A stretch of DNA of 9,706 nucleotides, from positions 1 to 9,706 of the forward strand of contig NZ_CAKRNY010000081.1 of assembly GCF_934371575.1 (NCBI RefSeq). The letters are read 5' to 3'. Position 1 is the first letter of the stretch, and each line of letters starts with the position of its first letter. Below are positions 1 through 6,104 of this stretch, one piece after another. The notes beneath the pieces were generated by a model. The model worked only from the letters and a program-made list of their open reading frames with translations. It had not been told where the DNA came from and did not search any database. The DNA is from an uncultured Blautia sp. GTDB taxonomy: Bacteria; Bacillota; Clostridia; Lachnospirales; Lachnospiraceae. A program made the position numbers and the translations under genes.

Positions 1-65
1 ATTCACAACAGCTGACGCCAGAATTAAACTGGCAAAGCTATATCCGACAATACTTTAAAAACTAG
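1..65 (+). CDS. C-terminal end of an unidentified upstream gene (partial)
   Basis: Reading from base 3, the frame is open to a TAG at 63-65 and would end a protein in ...LTPELNWQSYIRQYFKN. The mix of charged and aromatic residues looks like real protein, while frame 1 stops within the first 15 bases. Frame 2 is open until about base 57, so the choice of frame rests on composition only. The fragment is too short to assign a family. A weak hairpin follows 25 bases after the stop. Confidence 0.4.
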   Translation, partial: SQQLTPELNWQSYIRQYFKN

Positions 66-90
66 ATGGATGTAATAATAGTAATAATGG

Positions 91-115
91 CTAAAAATGG
101 AAGCGGCATTTTTAG
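91..115 (+). terminator. AT-rich hairpin after the upstream gene, possible weak terminator
   Basis: CTAAAAATG (91-99) pairs perfectly with CATTTTTAG (107-115) around a 7-base loop. It lies just after the stop at 65 and before the next promoter. There is no clean T run directly after the stem, so its role as a terminator is uncertain. Confidence 0.3.
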
Positions 116-127
116 TAAAAACTGCTT

Positions 128-156
128 TTGCAACCAGGATAAAATAGTTTTATAAT
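128..156 (+). promoter_or_regulatory. Sigma-A-type promoter for the 73-aa protein and carD-like genes
   Basis: TTGCAA (128-133) is followed after 17 bases by a perfect TATAAT (151-156). Transcription would start near 163, just before the leader hairpin at 168-210, and would cover the small gene and the CarD-like gene. Confidence 0.7.
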
Positions 157-167
157 ATTCATAACGG

Positions 168-214
168 CGAGTAGCGTAATCATGCAGGAAGGCAAAATAT
201 ACGTTACTCGCTTT
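168..214 (+). promoter_or_regulatory. Leader hairpin with short T run upstream of the 73-aa protein
   Basis: CGAGTAGCGTA (168-178) pairs with TACGTTACTCG (200-210) in an 11-bp stem containing one G·U pair and a 21-base loop, followed by C-TTTT. It starts about 5 bases after the predicted transcription start and ends about 16 bases before the AGGAGG ribosome binding site. It could be an attenuator, a 5' stabilising hairpin or a protein-binding site. The sequence CGAGTAGC recurs at the 5' end of the leader at 1054-1061. Confidence 0.5.
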
Positions 215-243
215 TATGAAATTAATTCCAGGAGGACGCGCAT

Positions 244-465
244 ATGCATGAGTATGAGATTTTTATTGAGGATATAAACCCGTGTGGTGGAGAACAGTAC
301 AGTAAAAAAACATTGATCGAGGCAGAAGCAGCCAGTCCGGAGGCTTACGTAAAAGAAAATGGAAGATTTCCGATTTTGGAATCTACATGCAACGAAAACG
401 GCGATGTTGTAATAGTGACAGGAGATAATAAAGGTTCTTTTGTACGTTATACTTTTACGGAATAA
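244..465 (+). CDS. Small conserved-type hypothetical protein, 73 aa
   Basis: I do not recognise a named family. The ATG at 244 is well supported by AGGAGG at 230-235 with 8 bases of spacing. The protein is acidic and soluble, with no signal peptide or membrane segment. It reads as an alternating strand/helix mini-domain with a central AEAASPEAYVKENGRF helix and a C-terminal strand pair around ILESTCNENGDVVIV. That last part resembles ILSEKTNEDGSIVIE in the 79-aa protein at 5119-5358, so the two may be distant relatives (inferred by eye). The gene is 28 bases upstream of the CarD-like gene with no terminator between, so they probably form one transcript from the promoter at 128-156. Confidence 0.8.
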   Translation: MHEYEIFIEDINPCGGEQYSKKTLIEAEAASPEAYVKENGRFPILESTCNENGDVVIVTGDNKGSFVRYTFTE

Positions 466-493
466 AAGAGCCGGTCAGTAAGGAGAGAGTTTT

Positions 494-1006
494 GTGAAAT
501 ATGAAATAGGAGATTTTGTTAGCAAACCAGTCACAGGTATCTGTAAAATTGAGAATATTTTATATTTGAATCCTCAGGACGAAAAAAACGATAAATTATA
601 TTATCTGATAAAACCAATAGAAGATGAAAAGGAAAAAATATATGTTCCTGTTTCAAACTCAGCTTCAAGACTGAGATTGTGCCTGACAAAAGAAGAAGCC
701 TGGAATCTGATCAAACGAATTCCGGAAATTCCCACAGCATGGGTCAACAATGAAAAATTGAGGGAGCAAAATTATAAAGAAGCAGTCAAAGCGAATGATC
801 CTGAAGCATTAGTTGCGATTATAAAAATGATTTATCAGCGGAAACAAGAAAGAATTGCGCAGGGAAAAAAGTGTACTGCTACGGATGCCAGATATTTCCA
901 GATAGCAGAAAATCTGTTATATTCGGAGCTTGGAGTTGCTCTTGGAAAAACCAAACAGCAAGTGTGCAAAACAATCATTGATTACGTTACGAACCACTGC
1001 CAGTGA
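494..1006 (+). CDS. CarD/CdnL-family RNA polymerase-binding transcription regulator
   Basis: Proteins of this family bind the RNA polymerase beta subunit through an N-terminal Tudor-like domain (shared with TRCF) and affect promoter open-complex stability. The 170-aa protein has the expected layout. An N-terminal beta domain (about 1-65) begins with KYEIGDFVSKPVTGICKIENI, matching the family's 'G-d-x-V-x-h-p-x-x-G-v-x-x-I' pattern, and contains the strand YYLIKPIEDEKEKIYVPV. An all-helical DNA-contacting domain (about 70-170) follows, including the conserved-type 'ALVAIIKMIYQRKQERIAQGKKCTATDARYFQIAENLLYSEL' region (residues 104-148). GTG at 494 is chosen as the start because AAGGAG (480-485) lies 8 bases upstream and the domain begins immediately. 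Clostridia often carry several CarD-like paralogues, so the specific targets cannot be read from this sequence. A consensus promoter for the next gene begins only 10 bases after its stop. Confidence 0.85.
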   Translation: MKYEIGDFVSKPVTGICKIENILYLNPQDEKNDKLYYLIKPIEDEKEKIYVPVSNSASRLRLCLTKEEAWNLIKRIPEIPTAWVNNEKLREQNYKEAVKANDPEALVAIIKMIYQRKQERIAQGKKCTATDARYFQIAENLLYSELGVALGKTKQQVCKTIIDYVTNHCQ

Positions 1007-1015
1007 AAATTTTGT

Positions 1016-1044
1016 TTGACTTTTTGAAAAACAGGCAATATAAT
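1016..1044 (+). promoter_or_regulatory. Consensus sigma-A promoter driving the MATE operon leader
   Basis: TTGACT (1016-1021), 17 bases, then a perfect TATAAT (1039-1044). The predicted start is about 1051, directly at the first leader hairpin. A promoter this strong in front of two terminator-like hairpins implies conditional read-through into the efflux gene. Confidence 0.75.
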
Positions 1045-1053
1045 TACAACAAA

Positions 1054-1105
1054 CGAGTAGCAAGTAAGCGTAAATCCAGTTTACCGGCTGCTCTTTTTTT
1101 ATTTT
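1054..1105 (+). promoter_or_regulatory. Leader RNA element 1: hairpin plus U-tract (attenuator/terminator)
   Basis: The outer stem is GAGTAGC (1055-1061) with GCTGCTC (1087-1093), 7 bp including one G·U pair. The inner stem is GTAAA (1070-1074) with TTTAC (1080-1084) around loop TCCAG. A T7-A-T4 run follows (1094-1105). This is a good intrinsic terminator shape. It can end carD-operon transcripts, but it also lies just downstream of the predicted start at about 1051. It is homologous to element 2 (1136-1190). Confidence 0.65.
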
Positions 1106-1135
1106 GCTAAAAATTAATAATATCGCCATGAAAAA

Positions 1136-1190
1136 GTGTGTAGCCTGTCAGCGTAAGTCCAGCTTATATGACAGGGTGCGCGCTTTTTTT
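1136..1190 (+). promoter_or_regulatory. Leader RNA element 2: long hairpin plus U-tract before the MATE gene
   Basis: Three stacked stems are visible. Lower: 1136-1142 with 1177-1183 (7 bp, three G·U). Middle: CCTGTCA (1144-1150) with TGACAGG (1169-1175). Apical: GTAAG (1153-1157) with CTTAT (1163-1167) around loop TCCAG. Seven T residues follow (1184-1190). Compared with element 1, the closing apical pair changes from A-T to G-C, which is compensatory. It ends 16 bases before the AGGAG at 1207-1211. It would terminate transcription in front of the pump gene unless something prevents folding. Confidence 0.65.
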
Positions 1191-1221
1191 GTGCAGAAAA
1201 AAAGAGAGGAGTTAAAGCAAA

Positions 1222-2589
1222 ATGGCGGAAAGCAACAAGATGAAGGAGATGCCGGTGAATAAGCTGATGGTCCAGATGGGAATCCCGATGATCTTATCCA
1301 TGGCATTGCAGGCAGTCTATAACATTGTAGACAGCGCATTTGTAGGAAATATGAGAGTGGGCAGTGAAGCAGCACTAAATGCACTGACTCTGGTATTCCC
1401 GGTTCAGATGCTTATGGTGGCAGTAGGAATTGGAACAGGTGTAGGAACCAATGCACTTCTTGCAAGGACACTGGGACAGGGAAACCGTAAAAAAGCTGCG
1501 AAGGTAGCAGGAAACAGTCTGTTCCTGGGTGTGATCATTTATGTGGTTTGTTTATTATTTGGCATCTTTGGAGTGAGAGCATATATTTCATCTCAGACAG
1601 TAGATGCAGAAGTACTTGAGATGGGAGTCAGTTATCTGCGGATATGTTGTGTGATTTCTTTTGGAATCATCTTCTTTTCCTTATTTGAAAAGCTGTTACA
1701 GGCTACAGGACGCTCTCTTTATTCTACAATCGGTCAGGTGGTTGGAGCAGTTGTAAATATCATTCTTGATCCGATCATGATCTATGGTATTGGACCTTGC
1801 CCGGAAATGGGAGTGAAAGGTGCAGCCTATGCAACTGTAATTGGACAGGTAGCATCCGCAGTATTACTGTTGATCTTTCATATCAAATTAAATAAGGAAT
1901 TTGAGCATGGGGCGAAATACATGAAGCCGGATGGCGGAATTATCAAGGAAATCTATGCGATCGGACTTCCGGCGATTATAGCTCAGGCACTGATGTCTAT
2001 TATGGTTTATGTGATGAATCTGATTTTGAAGTTCAATCCGTCAGCACAGACAGCTTATGGATTGTTCTATAAGGTGCAGCAGTTTGTTCTTTTCCTTGCA
2101 TTTGGTCTGCGAGATGCAATTACTCCTATCATTGCATTTGCTTATGGAATGAGAAGTAAAAAGAGAATTCAGGATGGTATCAAATATGGACTTATTTATA
2201 CCGTTGCATTAATGATTATTGGAATTGCAATTACGGAGATTTTCCCCGGAGCATTTGCAACGCTGTTTAATGCGGGACAGTCACGAGAATATTTTATCGG
2301 TGCGATGAGAGTGATCTCGGTAAGCTTCCTGTTTGCCGGAATCAATGTTGCTTATCAGGGCATTTATCAGGCACTGGACGGTGGTGTGGAATCATTGGTT
2401 ATTTCACTTTTGAGACAGCTTATTATCATCCTGCCGCTGGCAGGAATCTTTTCCCTGTTTGTAAGAAATGGTCAGGTGGGCGTTTCCCTGATCTGGTGGG
2501 CATTTCCGATTACAGAAGTAATTGCATGCCTGGTGGGCTATGTATTTTTAAAGAGAATCAGAAAAAACAAAGTTGATGCTTTGCGTTAA
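1222..2589 (+). CDS. MATE-family multidrug/cation antiporter (intact)
   Basis: This is an integral membrane efflux pump that exports drugs or toxic cations in exchange for Na+ or H+. Its length of 455 aa fits the family's usual 440-460 aa with 12 membrane helices. Evidence includes the N-terminal stretch [20 protein letters not shown] (residues 10-29) with the following [10 protein letters not shown], the typical first MATE helix. Many hydrophobic segments form two homologous halves (about 15-225 and 240-445), with [13 protein letters not shown] near residue 175 and the repeat-half counterpart [17 protein letters not shown] near 250. Start ATG 1222 is preceded by AGGAG at 1207-1211 (10 bases spacing). 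It begins a probable operon: the next gene's ribosome binding site overlaps its stop codon. Substrate cannot be assigned. It is clearly paralogous to the broken gene at 3709-4962. Confidence 0.93.
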   Translation: MAESNKMKEMPVNKLMVQMGIPMILSMALQAVYNIVDSAFVGNMRVGSEAALNALTLVFPVQMLMVAVGIGTGVGTNALLARTLGQGNRKKAAKVAGNSLFLGVIIYVVCLLFGIFGVRAYISSQTVDAEVLEMGVSYLRICCVISFGIIFFSLFEKLLQATGRSLYSTIGQVVGAVVNIILDPIMIYGIGPCPEMGVKGAAYATVIGQVASAVLLLIFHIKLNKEFEHGAKYMKPDGGIIKEIYAIGLPAIIAQALMSIMVYVMNLILKFNPSAQTAYGLFYKVQQFVLFLAFGLRDAITPIIAFAYGMRSKKRIQDGIKYGLIYTVALMIIGIAITEIFPGAFATLFNAGQSREYFIGAMRVISVSFLFAGINVAYQGIYQALDGGVESLVISLLRQLIIILPLAGIFSLFVRNGQVGVSLIWWAFPITEVIACLVGYVFLKRIRKNKVDALR

Positions 2590-2602
2590 GGAGGAACTGG
2601 AA

Positions 2603-3190
2603 ATGGCAAAAAGAATCATTACAATCAGCAGAGAATTTGGAAGCGGTGGACGTTTTATCGGAGAAGAAGTCGCGAAGAAGCTGGGAATTGCTTATTATGA
2701 TAAAAATGTTATTAATGAAATTGCAGAAAAGTCCGGATTATCGCCAGAATACATTCAGGAAAATGCAGAATTATCTCCGAAAAAAGGGATGTTTGCATAT
2801 GCACTTGCCGGACGTGACATCACAGGAAGATCTGTGGAGGATATGGTACATGAGGCGCAGAGAAAGGTTATTTTAGAACTAGCCGAGAAGGCCCCTTGTG
2901 TGATCATTGGAAGAAATGCGGACTATATCCTGAAAGACCGTGATGATGTGCTGAATGTATTTATTCATGGAAATATGCCGGAGAAAACACAGCGGATCAT
3001 TCGATTATATAATGTAGATGAGAAGAAAGCTGTGAAAATGATGGCCGACACAGATAAAAGACGTATGACAAATTATAACTTTTACACGGAGCATAAATGG
3101 GGAAAGGCCAGTAATTATACGTTGTGCCTGAACAGTTCACAGCTTGGATATGACAGATGTGAGAAGATCATTATGGAATGTTTTAAATAA
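2603..3190 (+). CDS. Cytidylate kinase-like family protein (P-loop nucleotide kinase fold)
   Basis: 195 aa. It begins MAKRIITISREFGSGGRFIG, the diagnostic start of the cytidylate-kinase-like family (Cytidylate_kin2). The glycine-rich P-loop at about residues 12-20 has Arg where a classical Walker A has Lys. YYDKNVINEIAEKSG (about 33-47) and CVIIGRNADYIL (about 104-115) are further family blocks, and RIIRLYNVDEKKA plus DKRRMTNYNFYT resemble the lid and base-contact region. Family members are uncharacterised for the most part, so the true substrate is unknown and CMP kinase activity is only inferred. ATG 2603 is chosen over an in-frame upstream ATG at 2573 because AAGGAGG (2588-2594) sits 8 bases before it. 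It is translationally close to the MATE gene and followed by the MarR gene 11 bases later. Confidence 0.85.
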   Translation: MAKRIITISREFGSGGRFIGEEVAKKLGIAYYDKNVINEIAEKSGLSPEYIQENAELSPKKGMFAYALAGRDITGRSVEDMVHEAQRKVILELAEKAPCVIIGRNADYILKDRDDVLNVFIHGNMPEKTQRIIRLYNVDEKKAVKMMADTDKRRMTNYNFYTEHKWGKASNYTLCLNSSQLGYDRCEKIIMECFK

Positions 3191-3201
3191 TAGAGGCATT
3201 T

Positions 3202-3639
3202 ATGGAAACCAATATTGCTCCTGGGCTTCGATTTTCTATATTAGACAGAGAATTTAAGAAGAAACTGGAAGAACGCGCAAATGGGATGGGATTAACTGCT
3301 GTACAGCTGAGGGTGCTGGGGGAATTAAGCCGTTCAGAGTCACTGGGAGCTGAAGAAATCAACCAGAAAGATCTGGAAAAAGCATTAGCTGTGACACATC
3401 CCACAATGACTGAAATCATTAAAAGACTGGAAAAGAAAAAAGCCGTTATCTGTACGCAGAGCAGGCTTGATGGGCGATACAAAAAGATTAACTGCACAGA
3501 TGAATATAAAAATATTCACCTGGAGCTTAAGGAAATGGACTGGGAGATTTTTAACAAAATCTGTGAAGGCATTCCCAAAGAACATGTGGAAATATTTTTA
3601 AAGGCATCAGAAAAAATGCTGGAAAACATTGAAAAATAG
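3202..3639 (+). CDS. MarR-family winged helix-turn-helix transcription regulator
   Basis: 145 aa, the normal MarR length. An N-terminal dimerisation helix leads into the winged HTH: LTAVQLRVLGELSR (about residues 30-43), INQKDLEKALAVTHPTMTEIIKRLEKKKAV (about 53-82, HTH with recognition helix around THPTMTEIIKRLEKK), then the wing CTQSRLDGRYKKINCTDE with the conserved Asp-x-Arg-type turn. C-terminal helices complete the dimer interface. MarR proteins are usually repressors released by small ligands and often control neighbouring efflux pumps. Here the gene sits between two MATE genes, and a perfect palindrome 40 bases downstream of its stop, in front of the second pump, is the likely operator. 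The start is preceded by AGAGG at 3192-3196. It probably shares the transcript of the two upstream genes. Confidence 0.9.
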   Translation: METNIAPGLRFSILDREFKKKLEERANGMGLTAVQLRVLGELSRSESLGAEEINQKDLEKALAVTHPTMTEIIKRLEKKKAVICTQSRLDGRYKKINCTDEYKNIHLELKEMDWEIFNKICEGIPKEHVEIFLKASEKMLENIEK

Positions 3640-3666
3640 TGTACCTGTATATATGGGTGCACTTTT
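3638..3666 (+). terminator. Small hairpin overlapping the marR-type stop codon, weak terminator
   Basis: AGTGTACC (3638-3645) pairs with GGTGCACT (3656-3663) in 8 bp with one G·U, followed by TTT. It could end the MATE-kinase-MarR transcript. The short stem and short T run keep confidence low. Confidence 0.4.
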
Positions 3667-3678
3667 AATAAAAATATA

Positions 3679-3696
3679 TAGGTAGCACACTACCTA
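3679..3696 (+). promoter_or_regulatory. Perfect palindrome, probable MarR operator before the second MATE gene
   Basis: TAGGTAG-CACA-CTACCTA is an 18-base site with perfect 7-base arms. It overlaps the end of a TATATA (3675-3680, possible -10) and abuts the ribosome binding site (AAGGA, 3700-3704). Size, symmetry and position match MarR-type operators, and a MarR gene ends 40 bases upstream. Binding is inferred. Confidence 0.6.
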
Positions 3697-3708
3697 AAGA
3701 AGGATACA

Positions 3709-4962
3709 ATGAAAGAAAATAAAATGGGAGTCATGCCGGTCAATAAGCTTTTGCTTACAATGGCGGCACCAATGGTTTTATCAATGCTGATTGGTGCATT
3801 GTATAATGTAGTGGATAGTCTGTTTGTAAGTCATTATGGCGAGAATGCATTGTCAGCAGTTTCTTTGGCATTTCCCATACAAAATATCATAATTGCAACC
3901 GGAACTGGAATCGGTGTAGGAATCAATGCGTTGTTATCACGATATCTGGGTGAAAAGAAGCAAAAAGCGGTCAATCAGACAGCAATGCATGGAATTGTCC
4001 TTGGTGTTGCATTTTATGTTCTGATATTACTGTTTGGCATTTTCTGTGTAAGGAGTTTTTATACAGTTCAGACCAAAGATGCCGAAATAGTTTCCATGGG
4101 AATTGATTATCTTACTGTTATCTGTGTATTTGGATTCGGGCAGATGTTTCAGCTGATCTTTGAAAAATACTGCAGTCAACAGGCCGGACTTCCTATGCAA
4201 TGGAGATGCAGATCGTTGGTGCGGTCATAAATATTATTTTAGATCCCATCTTTATTTTTGGATATTTTGGTTTACCGGCAATGGGAACCAGAGGTGCGGC
4301 GGTAGCCACAGTGACAGGTCAGATTGTAGCAATGCTGCTGGGGTTGTATTTTAATCTGACCAAAAATAAAGATGTTCAGCTTACTTTCAAATCTCTTAAG
4401 GTAGAAAGCTACTATTTTAAGGGCATTTGCACGGTTGGTATTCCAACGATCATCATGCAATTCATGTCCAGTGTTATGTGCTTTGGGGTTAATAAGCTTC
4501 TTCTTGATTTTTCAACTACTTCAACAGCAGTATTTGGAGCATATTTTAAATTACAGACATTTGTATATATGGCGATTTTTGGATTAAATAATGCACTGAT
4601 TCCAATCGTAGCATTTAATATCTGCATTTGCACCATCTGAAGAAATGTTTTCACTTGGTGTGACCGCACTGCGTATTCTGGGGCTTAGCTTTGTCTTTGG
4701 AGGAATTTCTGTTATGACCTGTTACGCCTTACAGGGCTTTTCCCGAGGAATATCCAGCCTTGTAATTTCGGCTCTGAGACAGGTGATTATTTTGCTTCCG
4801 CTTGCATCAATTCTGGGTAAAATGCTGGGAATCAATGGAATATGGTGGAGCTTTCTGATCAGTGAAACAGTAACCGTTGTACTGGCAGTTATTTATCTTG
4901 GAAGAGCTGAAAAGAAGGAACTAATGATATGTAATGGCAGAAATATGGAAGAAGAAAAATAA
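3709..4962 (+). pseudogene. Second MATE efflux pump gene, inactivated by frameshift and deletion
   Basis: Homologous along its length to the intact MATE at 1222-2589, starting MKENKMGVMPVNKLLL with AAGGA at 3700-3704. Frame 1 runs 3709-4230. After FEK (codon AAA at 4165-4167) the reading becomes nonsense, but inserting one base at about 4168 restores LLQSTGRTSYAMEMQIVGAV, which matches [11 protein letters not shown] in the intact pump. The good frame continues to about 4619 (...NALIPIVAFN). There roughly 40-45 residues corresponding to one membrane helix are missing, and the frame shifts again. The tail SAFAPSEEMFSLGVTALRIL... then runs to TAA at 4960-4962. An intact product is not possible. 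The first 153 codons could still be made as a truncated membrane fragment. Confidence 0.9.
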
Positions 4963-4968
4963 AATTTG

Positions 4969-4998
4969 CTTACATTTTTGAAAAAAATAAAGTATAAT
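4969..4998 (+). promoter_or_regulatory. Probable promoter for the 79-aa protein
   Basis: CTTACA (4969-4974), 18 bases, then perfect TATAAT (4993-4998). The predicted start is near 5005, upstream of the terminator-like hairpin at 5036-5080. The -35 box matches 4 of 6 consensus positions. Confidence 0.5.
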
Positions 4999-5035
4999 AA
5001 GTACATAAAAACCAAGTACAATTTACATGAAAATC

Positions 5036-5080
5036 AGGGGTCATTTCATTCAAATTTACTGAGTGAAAGATCCCTTTTTT
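5036..5080 (+). terminator. Strong hairpin with T6 tract in the leader of the 79-aa gene
   Basis: The 5' arm 5037-5051 pairs with 5061-5074 in 14 bp (two G·U pairs, bulged A at 5043) around a 9-base loop. TTTTTT follows at 5075-5080. It is a typical intrinsic terminator. It lies between a probable promoter and the gene, so it may be an attenuator as well as the end of transcripts from the broken MATE gene. Confidence 0.7.
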
Positions 5081-5118
5081 ATGTGATGTATCTGTAAAAT
5101 GAAAGAGAGGTAGCTATA

Positions 5119-5358
5119 ATGAAAAGAATTAAAGCAGCTTGTATCACTCAGACATTGTGTTTTTCCAACCATGATGGGGAAACGACAGAGTATGCAAAAA
5201 AAGCAATTGTACAGGAGTATGAAAAGTACAAGGAGCAGTTGGATAAGAGCGATGCGAAGTACAAAATCTTATCAGAAAAAACAAATGAAGATGGTTCTAT
5301 TGTGATCGAAATTAAGAAACAGTACAATTCTTCTCCGGTTGGTGAATATCTGAATTAA
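5119..5358 (+). CDS. Small hypothetical protein of clostridial type, 79 aa
   Basis: No named family recognised with certainty. It begins MKRIKAACITQTLCF, then a charged helix EYAKKAIVQEYEKYKEQLDK (about residues 24-43), then strands KYKILSEKTNEDGSIVIEIKKQY (47-69) and a tail SSPVGEYLN. It is soluble and highly charged with two cysteines near the N terminus (C8 and C14). It resembles short conserved hypothetical proteins that I associate with Lachnospiraceae genomes (from memory, unchecked). AGAGAGG at 5104-5110 supports ATG 5119. It is monocistronic: its own promoter lies upstream and a strong terminator at 5378-5422 downstream. Its C-terminal half has a local likeness to the 73-aa protein at 244-465. 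Confidence 0.8.
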   Translation: MKRIKAACITQTLCFSNHDGETTEYAKKAIVQEYEKYKEQLDKSDAKYKILSEKTNEDGSIVIEIKKQYNSSPVGEYLN

Positions 5359-5377
5359 ATAATCTGCAATATTAAAG

Positions 5378-5422
5378 ACAGTCGTGAAAACATTACCTAT
5401 GAGTTTTCGCGACTGTATTTTT
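5378..5422 (+). terminator. Intrinsic terminator after the 79-aa gene
   Basis: ACAGTCGTGAAAAC (5378-5391) pairs with GTTTTCGCGACTGT (5403-5416), 14 bp with a single T·G pair and an 11-base loop, followed by ATTTTT. Confidence 0.85.
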
Positions 5423-5515
5423 GAGAAGTAAATCAGCATAAACTAATTATCCATTTACTCCTTTTAAAGATAATTAACGATATAGCAAGCCTGAATAATT
5501 TCTCCGTGGTAAGCA

Positions 5516-5635
5516 ATGTATACATATACGAAAATAGTGTTGACATTGGATGGCAAAGTATGGTATCTTTCAAATTACAAGTTAGTCACAGGTAACTATA
5601 AATACTCTTATAGAACTCTAAGTGATCATAATTAA
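5516..5635 (+). other. Possible micro-ORF or gene remnant, 39 codons
   Basis: ATG 5516 to TAA 5633 encodes a Tyr-rich peptide containing LTLDGKVWYLSNYKLVTGNY. The composition looks protein-like, but there is no ribosome binding site and another frame is also open across much of the same stretch. It may be a decayed piece of a larger gene or chance. The surrounding 5423-5689 region is otherwise AT-rich and holds no convincing gene. Confidence 0.2.
5540..5569 (+). promoter_or_regulatory. Possible promoter for the ybaN-like/ygbA-like pair
   Basis: Perfect TTGACA (5540-5545), 18 bases, then TATCTT (5564-5569). The -10 is only fair. This would give a leader of about 115 bases. Confidence 0.4.
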
Positions 5636-5640
5636 AAATT

Positions 5641-5659
5641 TATTAGCAAAAAGCTAATA
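5641..5659 (+). other. Perfect short hairpin before the ybaN-like ribosome binding site
   Basis: TATTAGC (5641-5647) and GCTAATA (5653-5659) form 7 perfect pairs around AAAAA, 11 bases upstream of the AGAGGAG. No T tract follows, so it is not a terminator. It may be an operator-like palindrome or a 5' UTR hairpin. Confidence 0.4.
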
Positions 5660-5689
5660 CCATAACATGAAGAGGAGAGCAGAAAGAAG

Positions 5690-6100
5690 ATGAAAAATCC
5701 TTTAAAAGTAATATGGATCGTGCTTGGATATCTTTGCCTGGGACTTGGTACGATAGGAATTGTACTTCCTATTCTGCCAACTGTTCCGTTTTATATGGCA
5801 ACACTGTTTTGCTTTGCAAAGAGTTCAAAGAAATTGCACGACTGGTTTGTAGAAACGAATTTATATAAGAAACATCTGGACAGTTTTATTCAGAAAAGAG
5901 CCATGACAAGAGGGACTAAATGCAAGATTATCGGAATGGTAACGGTAGTCATGGCAATCGGCTTTATCTGTATGAAGAATGTAGTGATTGGAAGAATTTG
6001 TATCGCAGTGGTTTGGGTATGCCATCTGTTATATTTTCTCATGAGGGTGAAAACTTTAAACCCGGGAGAAGAGGTACTGAAAGGTGCAGAAGCGGAATAG
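5690..6100 (+). CDS. YbaN-like inner membrane protein (DUF454)
   Basis: 136 aa, the usual length for DUF454/YbaN. The defining N-terminal block is present: an aliphatic helix with [19 protein letters not shown] (about residues 18-36) followed by [17 protein letters not shown] (about 37-53). Two further hydrophobic segments lie at about 81-92 and 97-117, giving three to four membrane helices. Molecular function of the family is unknown. AGAGGAG at 5671-5677 precedes ATG 5690, with a purine-rich stretch in between. The stop at 6098-6100 is 4 bases before the ATG of the ygbA-like gene, so the two are almost surely co-transcribed and probably translationally coupled. Confidence 0.85.
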   Translation: MKNPLKVIWIVLGYLCLGLGTIGIVLPILPTVPFYMATLFCFAKSSKKLHDWFVETNLYKKHLDSFIQKRAMTRGTKCKIIGMVTVVMAIGFICMKNVVIGRICIAVVWVCHLLYFLMRVKTLNPGEEVLKGAEAE

Positions 6101-6104
6101 CAAG

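Noticed and set aside
1128..1190. Leader peptide MKKCVACQRKSS... overlapping leader element 2
   Set aside because: The same frame in element 1 also reads VASKRKSSL with synonymous changes, which is tempting, but element 1 has no start codon and ATG 1128 has no ribosome binding site. The two changes are exactly a base-pair swap, so RNA structure explains them better.
2573..2602. Earlier ATG start for the cytidylate-kinase-like gene
   Set aside because: It overlaps the MATE gene and would include the AAGGAGG of the better start at 2603; family homology begins at MAKRIITISREF.
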